Shown piece after piece: positions 52,764 to 60,749 of a DNA stretch of 64,000 nt. The stretch comes from an uncultured Eubacteriales bacterium (lineage in GTDB: Bacteria > Bacillota > Clostridia > Peptostreptococcales > Anaerovoracaceae): positions 62,001 through 126,000 of the forward strand of contig OMZI01000005.1 in assembly GCA_900315485.1 (NCBI GenBank). The letters run 5' to 3'. The translations under genes were made by a program, and so were the position numbers. The first letter of the stretch is position 1, and the number at the start of each line of letters is the position of its first letter. The notes below the pieces were generated by a model. That model worked only from the letters and a program-made list of their open reading frames with translations. It was not told the origin of the DNA and searched no databases.

Positions 52764-53055
52764 TATCTCTCCTTCGAGGCGCGGTGGCATGCACGACATC
52801 TTCTGTTGCGAATACCGACCGGTCCTTCAGCCAAACGGCTTTTCTCACTATCTTTTCTGACAGTATCGGGTCGCAACCGCCGGGCTGAGCTATATAGCAA
52901 ACCTCAATGCTGCCAAAGCCGATAGCTTCCTGAAGCAGCTTCTTTGCTTCCTTCTCCGACTTGGCTCCGACATAATATCGTCCCTTCGTGCTGTGGCCGG
53001 CCCATATCGGGCCTCTGGCGTCAACAAGGCATACATACGTGTTGATTTTACTCAT
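52738..53055 (-). CDS. hypothetical protein
   Basis: 105 aa from ATG 53055 behind GAAAGGAACACTCCAG. Begins MSKINTYVCLVDARGPIWAG; basic, Asn-rich C-terminus. It starts about 65 nt downstream of the orphan omega RNA end. Family unknown. Confidence 0.55.
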   Translation of the reverse strand: MSKINTYVCLVDARGPIWAGHSTKGRYYVGAKSEKEAKKLLQEAIGFGSIEVCYIAQPGGCDPILSEKIVRKAVWLKDRSVFATEDVVHATAPRRRDNGNINNGN

Positions 53056-53120
53056 CTGGAGTGTTCCTTTCTCGCGCTGAAATGTACACACGCCTCTCTG
53101 ATACCCGTGACCAGCATGGA

Positions 53121-53218
53121 CATGAGCACTTAGGCTTAATCAACTGACTTGATTGCTCAAGTCCCCGCTTCAAGGCGTTAACCTAAGCGGTGGGAGGTTG
53201 ACATCTGTGGAGTCTGTT
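53121..53218 (-). ncRNA. orphan omega RNA end without IscB
   Basis: On the minus strand, from 53202: GTCAACCTCCCACCGCTTA, CGCCTTGAAGCGGGGACTTG, AGCAATCAAGTCAGTTGATT and AGCCTAAGTGCTCA match the first about 80 nt of the IscB copy 1 and 3 omega RNAs, including CCGCTT/AAGCGG and a CTTG-AGCAAT-CAAG stem. The similarity stops near 53121 and no iscB follows. The presumed guide would be 53218-53203. It is a remnant of an element or a stand-alone guide RNA. Confidence 0.65.
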
Positions 53219-53582
53219 CTGCAAGTGCAGCTTTGCTAAGACAATGGAGATACAGGTTGTAATAGCCCGGTCCGTCAAGATCGAGCCATACGTTGAATTC
53301 TATTGGGCTTGGATGCGGAAGCAGATGCTTGTGGCAGTATTCCTTGAGATCATCCAGAGTAGGGAAGGTCTCTTTGAAGGCTTCGAGGACTGCGTCGAAC
53401 TCTTCTGTCAGCTCCGGCGTTTCCACTTCCGGATTGATCGGCCACACTGTGTCCCACCATCTGTAGCCGTCGTAGTCACAGCGGAAATATTCGAGTTCTG
53501 CTGCGGAGTAGCCTCTTTCGTTTTTTCTGTCCCATGCGTCAGGGCAGGGGCAGGTCTTTGTGAGTTTGCCTGAGAGGTTCAT
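53178..53582 (-). CDS. hypothetical protein, C-terminus altered by the omega RNA insertion
   Basis: 134 aa. Contains CPCPDAWDRKNERGYSAAEL and DYDGYRWWDTVWP, with LDLDGPGYYNLYLHCL near the end. The last residues STSHRLG and the stop codon come from the inserted omega RNA end (53202 downward), so the original C-terminus is lost. Function unknown. Confidence 0.6.
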   Translation of the reverse strand: MNLSGKLTKTCPCPDAWDRKNERGYSAAELEYFRCDYDGYRWWDTVWPINPEVETPELTEEFDAVLEAFKETFPTLDDLKEYCHKHLLPHPSPIEFNVWLDLDGPGYYNLYLHCLSKAALAEQTPQMSTSHRLG

Positions 53583-53668
53583 AGAGGCTCCTTTTAGTGG
53601 GAATTATACTGATATTATATCGCATTTCGTGTTCGCTTTGCGGTGTAGGATGAAGAAATTACTCAGCT

Positions 53669-53830
53669 TTATCCCTCTGCAATCTTGAATACTGCGGTTT
53701 TCTTGATGCTGATATGCCCGGATGTATCGAGCTTGTCTGCGACTATAGAAAGGACTTCCTCTCTGTCAGCAATTTGGTAGTGTCTTTTGCCGGCCTCGTC
53801 ATACCAGCCGACCTTGTATTTCTCTTTCAT
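53669..53830 (-). CDS. small hypothetical protein
   Basis: 53 aa, MKEKYKVGWYDEAGKRHYQI then ADREEVLSIVADKLD; start behind AAGGAGGCTTTAC. A compact alpha/beta peptide typical of phage accessory operons. Confidence 0.55.
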   Translation of the reverse strand: MKEKYKVGWYDEAGKRHYQIADREEVLSIVADKLDTSGHISIKKTAVFKIAEG

Positions 53831-53842
53831 GTAAAGCCTCCT

Positions 53843-54058
53843 TTACATCCACGGGGTCCAATTGGGTCTTCCTTTCCAGTCCTTTTCTGATACGCCGTTC
53901 TTATCGAGGCGGACGCTTCTGGACTGGATCGTATATTTGACCCTCGGGTGTTTTTCCTTAAGTTCTGCAAGCTTCTGCTGTATACAGTCATACGAATCTG
54001 AGCGGAAGCATTCAGCGCCGTCCTTGTTTATTCTGTATTCGTATCGTTCGCGTATCAT
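53843..54058 (-). CDS. small hypothetical protein
   Basis: 71 aa, begins MIRERYEYRINKDGAECFRS and ends KDWKGRPNWTPWM. The start overlaps the upstream stop (ATGA), so it is translationally coupled. Helical middle; family unknown. Confidence 0.6.
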   Translation of the reverse strand: MIRERYEYRINKDGAECFRSDSYDCIQQKLAELKEKHPRVKYTIQSRSVRLDKNGVSEKDWKGRPNWTPWM

Positions 54059-55173
54059 TGTGCAGATCCTCCGAGGCCGGGGCTTGGGCTGTCAGCTGCA
54101 CGGTACTCCTTCGGAGCAGGACGCATATTTCCTCTCTCAGGGCCTTTTTCAAATGGTTTGATGTAGATTACCTTTCCGCTCTGATAGTGCCTGTAGTGAC
54201 CTCTGACAGACCACGCGGCGGTGCGTCTTACTATTCTCCCGCGGTGCACTTTTACAGCGGAGTTCTCCGCGCATTCGATGACCGGTCCTCCGAGGAAAAC
54301 GATCTTTCTTCGTCTGTTGTTCTTGCTTTTCCGCGTCACTCTGACGAGTTTCTGATCGGTATCTGCGGCGGAAGGGGAGGGCTCTGATTCAGCATGTTCC
54401 TGTGCCTCGATGAGCCTGTTCAGATGCAGGAACGTCCCTACGAATACGTTCAGCATATGTCCGTTGATCTCCTGCGCACTTTTAAGTTCTTCTTCCGCGT
54501 CGAAGCGGTAGTCCCTCAGCATTCTCCGTGCTATAGGTACATCTGTGAATGTGAGTACCGTTTTCGGCATTCCTAGCGCTATGTACACAAGGTCGTCTCC
54601 CGAGAAGCTGTGTTCTGCACGGATATTGCCCTTGTCCATTATGAAGGTCGTCGCCTGCCGGAAGAGGAACCCTACATCATGCACGCGCTTTTCGTAGACG
54701 GCCAGTTCGACCTTCAGGCGATCTTCTTCCGGATCCGCCTCAAGGACCTTGAAGTGCAGATATACCGGATGGTGGTTTTCTTCCGTGTTCTCGTAGAAGA
54801 AGTGATGCTGTATGACTCCTTCGCGGAGGAATGGGAGGTACTCCCTTACGTGCACAGAGCAATCTCTTTTCAGAAACTCGTCTATGCATATCCCGAGTCC
54901 CGATATGTTGCAGTTCTCCTCACCTGAACCGTCTATGAGGTTGATGCAGTCGTATTTCTTGATTTCTCTTTGGTCCAGAAGGCGGTCGTATGGGAACATC
55001 CCCTGCGGGATATCGTTTTCCGGAGCGTCTGCGCTCTTTTTGACCTTCGCGTATATCTCCGGCATCTTCCGGACCAGTGTCCGGATCCCGTTGCTGTAGT
55101 CGGCGAGTACGACCGGCTGATTTCCTACCGGAAAGCGGATATTCCATTCGTCCTGTGGAATGTTTCTGTTCAT
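54055..55173 (-). CDS. hypothetical phage-type protein
   Basis: 372 aa. The C-terminal part WSVRGHYRHYQSGKVIYIKPFEKG is a signature of a broad Firmicute phage family of unknown function (RGHYRxYxSGKxxxxxPyxKG). Basic stretch KSKNNRRRKIVFLGG precedes it. The N-terminal 250 residues have no motif I recognise. Start behind TTGGAGAACTC. Confidence 0.65.
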   Translation of the reverse strand: MNRNIPQDEWNIRFPVGNQPVVLADYSNGIRTLVRKMPEIYAKVKKSADAPENDIPQGMFPYDRLLDQREIKKYDCINLIDGSGEENCNISGLGICIDEFLKRDCSVHVREYLPFLREGVIQHHFFYENTEENHHPVYLHFKVLEADPEEDRLKVELAVYEKRVHDVGFLFRQATTFIMDKGNIRAEHSFSGDDLVYIALGMPKTVLTFTDVPIARRMLRDYRFDAEEELKSAQEINGHMLNVFVGTFLHLNRLIEAQEHAESEPSPSAADTDQKLVRVTRKSKNNRRRKIVFLGGPVIECAENSAVKVHRGRIVRRTAAWSVRGHYRHYQSGKVIYIKPFEKGPERGNMRPAPKEYRAADSPSPGLGGSAQ

Positions 55174-55213
55174 GAGTTCTCCAATGATATTACGCAGGCT
55201 ATCCCAAGGCCTC

Positions 55214-55498
55214 TTAACAGTTCTGTGGGTGGCCGTCTGACATCCATCCGCTTACCTTGTCTGCGCTGTTCTCGCGAAGGATCGTGCGACAAAACTCCTC
55301 AAATCGATCTTTGCCGTACAGATGGATAGATTCCTCGGTCAAAAGGGGAAACCTGCCTGAAGGGTCAAGCCACGGGTTTATGATGTACTGGCCCTCGAAG
55401 TAGAAGCCTATACAGTCGCTGTATTCTCCATATTCGTTGGCATCGCTGTACTGTTCTTCTGTAAGAGCTTTTGCCTTTTCTATGTGCTCTGTTATCAT
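55214..55498 (-). CDS. small protein with NPWxDPSxRF motif
   Basis: 94 aa from ATG 55498 (CCGGAGGAAAGTC). FYFEGQYIINPWLDPSGRF then PLLTEESIHLYGKDRFEEF is homologous to the first third of the protein at 48241-48813. Function unknown; the pair suggests duplication within the accessory operon. Confidence 0.65.
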   Translation of the reverse strand: MITEHIEKAKALTEEQYSDANEYGEYSDCIGFYFEGQYIINPWLDPSGRFPLLTEESIHLYGKDRFEEFCRTILRENSADKVSGWMSDGHPQNC

Positions 55499-55670
55499 GA
55501 CTTTCCTCCGGATGAAAGGGGAGGCCGGGTTTTGCCTTCGTCCCATTGGTGGAATTAAGGGATGCAGCGCGGTATTTGCTGACCGCCGCGCCATCGGCAG
55601 GAAAAATTCAACAAAAGATGCCTTTCGGCTGGCCCGAAGATACGATGCCTCTTCGGGTGGGCCTGATAAC

Positions 55671-56114
55671 TTATCCATCGAATTCTCCGCGTTCTTCCAT
55701 CATATTCATTACCTCAGTAAACACTCTGGTCTGAGCATCTCTCCACTCTTCAAGCTGCGCATTGTCCTTGAAGATGAGTGCTATATGGGGTGTCTCATTG
55801 ATGTCAGAGCGGTGGACGATCAAAGGGTAGGGGTGCGGTTCGTTCATCTGCTCCTGCGACCTCGGGGTGAATGTGAGGATCTTCAGTGCTTCAAGAAAAC
55901 TCATATCATTGTATGTACTACCCATATGGTGTACGCAGCCAGGTCCGTCTTTTCCGCTTTTGCTTATAACTGCGCCAAAATGCGGAGAACTCTCGCAGAA
56001 GCAGTAATAACCGAGGTGCGGGGTCTCCCACGGCTTGGCAAGCATGTATCTGCAGTGGCGGCAGCTATTGTTGTTCTCTGATATTACTTTGTCAGTGTTG
56101 TTTGTAGTATTCAT
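55671..56114 (-). CDS. hypothetical protein with N-terminal Cys cluster
   Basis: 147 aa. NSCRHCRYMLAKP, YYCFCESS and GPGCVHH give a zinc-binding pattern near the N-terminus; the C-terminal half is helical. The start overlaps the upstream HTH gene stop (ATGA), so the two are co-expressed. Confidence 0.6.
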   Translation of the reverse strand: MNTTNNTDKVISENNNSCRHCRYMLAKPWETPHLGYYCFCESSPHFGAVISKSGKDGPGCVHHMGSTYNDMSFLEALKILTFTPRSQEQMNEPHPYPLIVHRSDINETPHIALIFKDNAQLEEWRDAQTRVFTEVMNMMEERGEFDG

Positions 56115-56323
56115 GACTTGGCCTTTTCCTTTAAATCGATTTCATATCCCAGCGCATCGAGCAGAAGTACTAATGTGTCTGTATGCATCTGTCTGTGGCC
56201 GTTCTCAAAGCCTATGATAGAGTTCTTGTGAACTCCGGAGGCTGTGGCTAATTGGGCCTGCGTCCAGTTCCTTTTATGCCTTAAGGCTCGAAGTTCTGCG
56301 CCCAGGGTATTATTACTCATCAT
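56111..56323 (-). CDS. XRE-family HTH protein
   Basis: 70 aa. LRALRHKRNWTQAQLATASG then VHKNSIIGFENGHRQMHTDT is a standard XRE DNA-binding domain, nearly the whole protein. RBS AAAGGAGACTGTA. Short repressor-type regulator in the middle of the operon. Confidence 0.8.
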   Translation of the reverse strand: MMSNNTLGAELRALRHKRNWTQAQLATASGVHKNSIIGFENGHRQMHTDTLVLLLDALGYEIDLKEKAKS

Positions 56324-56338
56324 TACAGTCTCCTTTCG

Positions 56339-56821
56339 TCATCGGGACTCAGCGGCTCGGGATGGGGCAAGCGGGACACTGCTCCTATAGCCGAAATTCT
56401 TCTTGTCGGCATATTCCTTAACGCTGAACTTTCCACCTGCATCAAATATTCTGTACATATCATCAATCGGTACAGGGACTGTGATCTCTTCGCCGTAAGA
56501 GTTCTTGTCGACATGTGCTTTGTACAATTTGTCTGCTTCTTTTACAGACCCGCAAACATACAGAAAAGGGTATGTCATAAAGTCTCTGACATAAACGACA
56601 TTGTCGGTGATCCTTGCAATCATGGAATAAATCTGGTATTCGGATTTATCTCTGCCATATCTTCTTGTCTTATAATCCCAGTCAGAACCACCGGACAGCT
56701 TGGAATTTGCATGTACAAATGCCTTGAATTCGAGCGGTACGATCTGCTCCTTCGCAATTACGTCAGCATCGGTATCGATGGTATTGAACAAGCTGTAAAG
56801 ATTGATTTGATCATGTTTCAT
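56339..56821 (-). CDS. hypothetical protein
   Basis: 160 aa, begins MKHDQINLYSLFNTIDTDAD and contains VPLEFKAFVHANSKLSGGSD, vaguely like a nuclease E-x-K strand but without supporting motifs. Lies in line with its neighbours. Function unknown. Confidence 0.55.
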   Translation of the reverse strand: MKHDQINLYSLFNTIDTDADVIAKEQIVPLEFKAFVHANSKLSGGSDWDYKTRRYGRDKSEYQIYSMIARITDNVVYVRDFMTYPFLYVCGSVKEADKLYKAHVDKNSYGEEITVPVPIDDMYRIFDAGGKFSVKEYADKKNFGYRSSVPLAPSRAAESR

Positions 56822-56836
56822 ATCTATGCCTCGTTT

Positions 56837-57651
56837 CTACATCCATCCGCAATCCGTCTGCGGTTCATAATTGCTTACTCTACAAATCTTGCAAACATCA
56901 GCTTTGCCATCAAGTTCGCAAGCCTCGCAATCCGTCTGCAGAGTATCGGCTTCACGGCACTCCGTCAGTATGTCAAGCACCCATGTGCTTAACGACAGCC
57001 TTGCACTCTTGCTTATGCTTTCTCGCTCATTGAGGATTTCATAATGGTGTTTGCGAATCTGCTGATATGCTTCCTTAAATGTCATCCACTTGCCCCCTTC
57101 CGTATACTCTGAATCGTAGTAGTCTTTGTTCTTCCTGATAGGGCTGTATGCAGTTTCATAGAAGTCATTGTCCTTTACCCTGTGCTTGATCCAGATGATC
57201 TCCCGCAGACGTCTTCTAACATCTATCTCGCTCGCTGTAGTGGTATTGCACTTCTGCATGTCTGATGCCAGGGATTCAACATCTTCGATAAATCTGCTGA
57301 CCGGCATCGGGATATGCAGCTTCTCTTTCAGTTCGTCATGCAGTGATGAGAGGGTAGGGTTGTCCGCTTTAGCCACTATGCAGAGCAGGCGGTCAAGCAA
57401 ATCAAGCGATGACAGCTGCCCGCTCTGGTATGCCGCTGCGATCTGGGCGGTCTTGCTCCTGCAAAGGCTGACCGGGCGGTATGTAGCAAGGTAGTAGCCT
57501 GAAGCTCGCTCTACGCGTATAAGAACGCGGTCATCCTTGACGGTGATAGCGAAGCCCTTTTGCTTGGCCTGTCTGATGTGGTTCAGAAGGTCTTCTTCTA
57601 TAATGAAGAACTGAGATATCCCAAGAAGACTTCCTTCAGATGATTATTCAT
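56837..57651 (-). pseudogene. hypothetical gene with an apparent -1 frameshift near its start
   Basis: ATG 57651 (RBS GAGGAGGTCGTAG) opens MNNHLKEVFLG and then runs to an early stop. Shifting by -1 at CTTGGGA (about 57619-57625) joins it to a long open frame, ISQFFIIEEDLLNHIRQAKQ onward, that continues to 56837 with a C-terminal zinc-like segment (TDCEACELDGKADVCKICRV). The downstream frame has no own start before TTG 57400. It is either a real 1-nt deletion, a sequencing error, or programmed frameshifting. Confidence 0.55.
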
Positions 57652-57810
57652 CTACGACCTCCTCGATCATATAGTCTTCGTCTCTTGACATTGCCTTCAG
57701 GCCCCGACTATCTCGGGGATCTTTTCCAATGCTTTTCTGTATGCATATTCGCTCATATTGTCCTTTTGTTTCTCCTGTTCAAATGAATTGCCGTGGTATA
57801 ACTCCAGAAG
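57652..57810 (-). other. gap with two very short coupled reading frames
   Basis: 57756-57697 encodes MSEYAYRKALEKIPEIVGA and a second 15-codon frame (MSRDEDYMIEEVVDE) leads into the start of the next gene. They may be leader peptides; coding status is uncertain. Confidence 0.3.
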
Positions 57811-58404
57811 TTACTTGCTGATCGGCCTTGCGATGAGCTCGCCTGTGGTGTAGTTCTTGAGAAACTGCGCTTTGACGAGCCTGTAGTGTTCGCCGTACTC
57901 TTTTATCTCGGCAATCATCGCTTTGGCTGTGTCGACATCTCTGGCCCAGAGAAGGGCATCGTCCCTGTATACGTTAGCCCACTTGTCGCCGACGCGCTGC
58001 TGTATGACATAGCCGGTCAGATCTGACAGGATCTCTTTCTGCGCTTGCCTTAACGCGTTCCTTTTGCGGTTCATCTCGTGGCGTTCCCGGTTTTCTTTGT
58101 CGACCTGTTTTCTAAGGAGCTTCTCCTCAAGACGCGGATTGGGGATCCTTTCGAGGACCACATTGACAGCAGTAGGGGTTGCACCGGTCTGTTCTTCTGT
58201 GATCTCGAACTGAACCTTTGCTCCGGTAAACGCGCATGCGTCCCACAGAGTCATCCACTGGCCTGAGTAGTAGCCGCCTTCATTGGCGTTTGTGACGTAT
58301 TTCTTGTCTGACCAATAGCGGACACCGTTGTCGCCCTTGATGAAGAAATAGCTGCCGTTCCACTTCTTGATGTGGTCTATCGTACCTGTGATAACGTCCT
58401 TCAT
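57811..58404 (-). CDS. hypothetical protein with OB/cold-shock-like N-terminus
   Basis: 197 aa. The first 35 residues (GTIDHIKKWNGSYFFIKGDN then GVRYWSD) resemble a cold-shock/OB-fold strand pattern; the middle is a basic coiled coil (ENRERHEMNRKRNALRQAQK). Possibly nucleic-acid binding. Start overlaps the stop of the upstream Cys-rich gene. Confidence 0.6.
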   Translation of the reverse strand: MKDVITGTIDHIKKWNGSYFFIKGDNGVRYWSDKKYVTNANEGGYYSGQWMTLWDACAFTGAKVQFEITEEQTGATPTAVNVVLERIPNPRLEEKLLRKQVDKENRERHEMNRKRNALRQAQKEILSDLTGYVIQQRVGDKWANVYRDDALLWARDVDTAKAMIAEIKEYGEHYRLVKAQFLKNYTTGELIARPISK

Positions 58405-58571
58405 GACTCCTTTCCCTCCCAGTCTTCGCAGTTATCGCCGTAAAGGGTAGGGCAGCCGCAGTTTTCGCTTCTCTCATTTCCGCAGTAGAAGCCGCTGTGC
58501 TGTCTCACGCCGCTGCCGTCTCTGTCATAGCAGTTGTGCCTGCATGTTCCGCATACTTCTTTGGTGTTCAT
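58401..58571 (-). CDS. small Cys-rich zinc-knuckle protein
   Basis: 56 aa. VCGTCRHNCYD, YCGNERSENCGCPTLYGDNC gives eight cysteines, a common phage accessory type. First gene behind the consensus promoter at 58730-58758 and coupled (ATGA) to the next gene. RBS AAAGGAACGCACACC. Confidence 0.65.
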   Translation of the reverse strand: MNTKEVCGTCRHNCYDRDGSGVRQHSGFYCGNERSENCGCPTLYGDNCEDWEGKES

Positions 58572-58659
58572 GGTGTGCGTTCCTTTCTGTTACCCGAGTC
58601 GGTCCTGTCACCATAGAACCGAGCTCAGTCGTTGCTTGAATTATGTATGTATGAGTTCC

Positions 58660-58758
58660 GGCGAAAGTGGCGATTTTCGCCACTTAGCGCCGAGAGAGGA
58701 GGGTAAATATGTGTGGTTACCCTATGAGCATTATACCAAACTATGCAGTAAATGTCAA
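58660..58758 (-). promoter_or_regulatory. consensus promoter with structured leader
   Basis: Minus strand TTGACA (58758-58753), 17-nt spacer, TATAAT (58735-58730): a perfect sigma-70 promoter. The leader to the first start (58571) is about 150 nt and holds a strong hairpin, AAGTGGCGA/TCGCCACTT (58665-58685), extended by GGCG/CGCC at 58660 and 58688. It probably drives the long run of minus-strand genes toward 47.6 kb. Confidence 0.75.
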
Positions 58759-58833
58759 TTTAACGCATAGTTCAATCTGTTTTAAAAACAGGCTTAGCCG
58801 CCCGCTACATCGCTGGATATCTACACCGGCCCG

Positions 58834-59160
58834 TTACGACGCTTTTCCCGCGTTCTTTTTTCTGTTTTTATTCACTGTCCTGAATATTTCCGCCGGGAGC
58901 TGTAGCACTGTCACTAGGACCAGATCATCGAGGTCTTCTGTATAGATAAACGCTTTGTCTCCGTACAGATATATTACTCTGTTTTCATCGTAGTACTGCT
59001 GATCAAGCCAGCGTCTTACGGTTCCTTTGGTTTCTTCTGCGTTTGTTCCTCTTTCAATTGCCAGGTTGCAGATTCTTTCTGCTGCTGCTTTCTTTCCTGC
59101 GCCGCAACGATCTTTGATTCGCTGTCTTGCGTGATTGCTGATGTAGATATTGCCGTTCAT
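58834..59160 (-). CDS. phage-type hypothetical protein
   Basis: 108 aa. Begins MNGNIYISNHARQRIKDRCG, the HARxRIxxRxG opening found in several phage protein families (toxin-like or DUF4258-like folds), with FIYTEDLDDLVLVTVLQLP in the core. RBS AAAGGAGAACATC. Could be a BrnT/RelE-type toxin fold, but I cannot confirm this. Confidence 0.55.
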   Translation of the reverse strand: MNGNIYISNHARQRIKDRCGAGKKAAAERICNLAIERGTNAEETKGTVRRWLDQQYYDENRVIYLYGDKAFIYTEDLDDLVLVTVLQLPAEIFRTVNKNRKKNAGKAS

Positions 59161-59300
59161 GATGTTCTCCTTTCTTAGGTACTCTGATACCTTTTGATAT
59201 GATTTCTCGCCTTAGAGGGCGAAATGTTGCCTCGTATTCTGAGAAATCTGCGGTCACCAGTCGCAGAACTCTCGGCACGAGGCCTTTGGTGCTTTGGTTT

Positions 59301-59729
59301 CTACTCATCAAGGGCGTTCCATGCTGTGCTGTATTCACTGAAGTCAGGCTCGAAAGTCTCCGATATGTCATCCCATATAACAGGAAGTTCAGCGACCCAG
59401 AATTCTCCGACAGAATCAGTCAGGTAACTGTTTTTATCGCAATCACACATAGAAGCCCATTGATCTTTAGCATATGATATCGCTGCCGCCTTGTCTGTAA
59501 ACATTTTGTATGAGCCGGAGCCTTTGCGGTCCCTGTATTCGTAGAACACCCAGGCTTTATGATTTACCTCTTCGCTGGAAACGATGTATGTCAGCATATC
59601 CAGCACGTAATCAGGCGGTGTTCTCTTTCCTGTCTCCCAGTCTTCAACGGTCCTTCTTGGGATCCCGTATTTTTCGGAGAATTTGATCTGAGAAAGCCCT
59701 GTGCGGCTTCTAAGTTCTTTTATTGTCAT
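59301..59729 (-). CDS. XRE-family regulator with C-terminal domain
   Basis: 142 aa from ATG 59729 (CAGGAGGGCACCA). HTH: LRSRTGLSQIKFSEKYGIPR then RTVEDWETGKRTPPDYVLDM. The C-terminal 80 residues (WVFYEYRDRKGSGSYKMFTD...) are unrecognised. It lies behind a promoter with an internal palindrome, so autoregulation is likely. The 140 nt downstream to the next gene show no further convincing gene. Confidence 0.8.
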   Translation of the reverse strand: MTIKELRSRTGLSQIKFSEKYGIPRRTVEDWETGKRTPPDYVLDMLTYIVSSEEVNHKAWVFYEYRDRKGSGSYKMFTDKAAAISYAKDQWASMCDCDKNSYLTDSVGEFWVAELPVIWDDISETFEPDFSEYSTAWNALDE

Positions 59730-59759
59730 TGGTGCCCTCCTGGGTTGATTCTTGTCTGA

Positions 59760-59788
59760 ATTATACCACGCAAAGCGTGGCGCGTCAA
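59760..59788 (-). promoter_or_regulatory. promoter with operator palindrome before the XRE gene
   Basis: Minus strand TTGACG (59788-59783), 17-nt spacer, TATAAT (59765-59760). The spacer is the perfect inverted repeat CCACGC-AAA-GCGTGG (59766-59780), the ideal place for a repressor. Confidence 0.75.
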
Positions 59789-59888
59789 TATAAAGACTGT
59801 AAAAAATGCTCAAGCTATGCATATTCCACGTTGGTAACCAAAAAATTTTTGGGGAATTATTTGAAAAAAAACATACATAATTCTTAAT

Positions 59889-59920
59889 AAAAAAGTCAGC
59901 TTTTTTTAGCTGACTTTTTT
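59889..59920. terminator. bidirectional terminator at the end of the zinc-repeat gene
   Basis: AAAAAAGTCAGCT and AGCTGACTTTTTT are perfect inverted repeats around a T-rich loop. The last codons of the zinc-repeat gene lie inside it. Confidence 0.85.
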
Positions 59921-60690
59921 ACATAATGCATTTTTTTCCTACGCCTTCCTCTACAAATTGGACATGATTCAATGCCTCTCATTTTGTTTTCTACTCTAGC
60001 ATTAATAGCCATTTCATATATATGGTCATCGTTGTTTTCGCATTCCCAAAACACAACACTTGTATCATTTTCAGTTACGTGATTTGGATTAACATTAAGG
60101 TAGTTGTTATACTTATAGAACCAGTACTTCATTAGATCTTCTTGCCGTGCTGCAAAACTGTTAGCGCGGCGAGCACATATAGGGCAAGCGATATTCCCCG
60201 CTTTTTTACACTGCACACGACTTCTCGGAGTCATACTGTAACTGTGCCCCAAACTGCACTTTAATTCGACCGGCCTATTATAATTCTCCGCTATTTCCCA
60301 TGGATCAACCTCATTCTTTTCATAATCCCATTCCGGAAGCAGATCCTCATTCAGAGCTGCAAAACTGTTAGCGCGGCGAGCACATATAGGGCAAGCGATA
60401 TGTCCTGTTTTTTTACACTGCACACGCTTCATCGGAGTCATACTGTAACTGTGCCCCAAATTGCAATTTAAATTGACTGGCCTTTCATAATTCTCCGGTA
60501 TTTCCCATGGATCAACTTCATTTCTCTCATAGTCCCATTCCGGAAGCAGATCCTCATTCAGAGCTGCAAAACTGTTGACATCAGGTATTACCACACGACC
60601 AGCACAGACCGGGCAAGCGATATGCCCTGCTTTTTTACGCCGCACACGACTTCTCGGAGTCATACTGTAACAAAGTGAAGAAACATGCAA
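59896..60690 (-). CDS. zinc-ribbon repeat protein, probably 5'-truncated
   Basis: 264 aa with tandem units of about 70 residues: CPxC, SFAALNEDLLPEWDYE, NEVDPWEIxENYxRPV, LxCxLGHSYSMTPxxRV, KKxGHIACPxC. This is the treble-clef zinc-ribbon repeat (DUF4379 type). The frame begins in mid-unit (YSMTPRSRVRRKKAGHIACP) right after the terminator of the upstream gene, so the original start is missing. The DNA also repeats (60150-60190 and 60350-60400 nearly identical). AT-richer than its neighbours. Confidence 0.7.
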   Translation of the reverse strand: MHVSSLCYSMTPRSRVRRKKAGHIACPVCAGRVVIPDVNSFAALNEDLLPEWDYERNEVDPWEIPENYERPVNLNCNLGHSYSMTPMKRVQCKKTGHIACPICARRANSFAALNEDLLPEWDYEKNEVDPWEIAENYNRPVELKCSLGHSYSMTPRSRVQCKKAGNIACPICARRANSFAARQEDLMKYWFYKYNNYLNVNPNHVTENDTSVVFWECENNDDHIYEMAINARVENKMRGIESCPICRGRRRKKMHYVKKSAKKS

Positions 60691-60691
60691 T

Positions 60692-60721
60692 ATAAAACGC
60701 CCCGAACAAAAGTCCGAGGCG
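60692..60721 (-). terminator. terminator of the PcfJ-like gene
   Basis: Minus strand CGCCTCG (60721-60715) pairs with CGGGGCG (60704-60698), one G-U, followed by TTTTATA. Confidence 0.6.
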
Positions 60722-60749
60722 CTCTTCGTTAAAGCATGTTTGTTGTGTC

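Noticed and set aside
59054..59312. Small gene between the XRE gene and the 58834 gene
   Set aside because: The frame overlaps the following well-supported gene by more than 100 nt and lacks its own RBS or family features.
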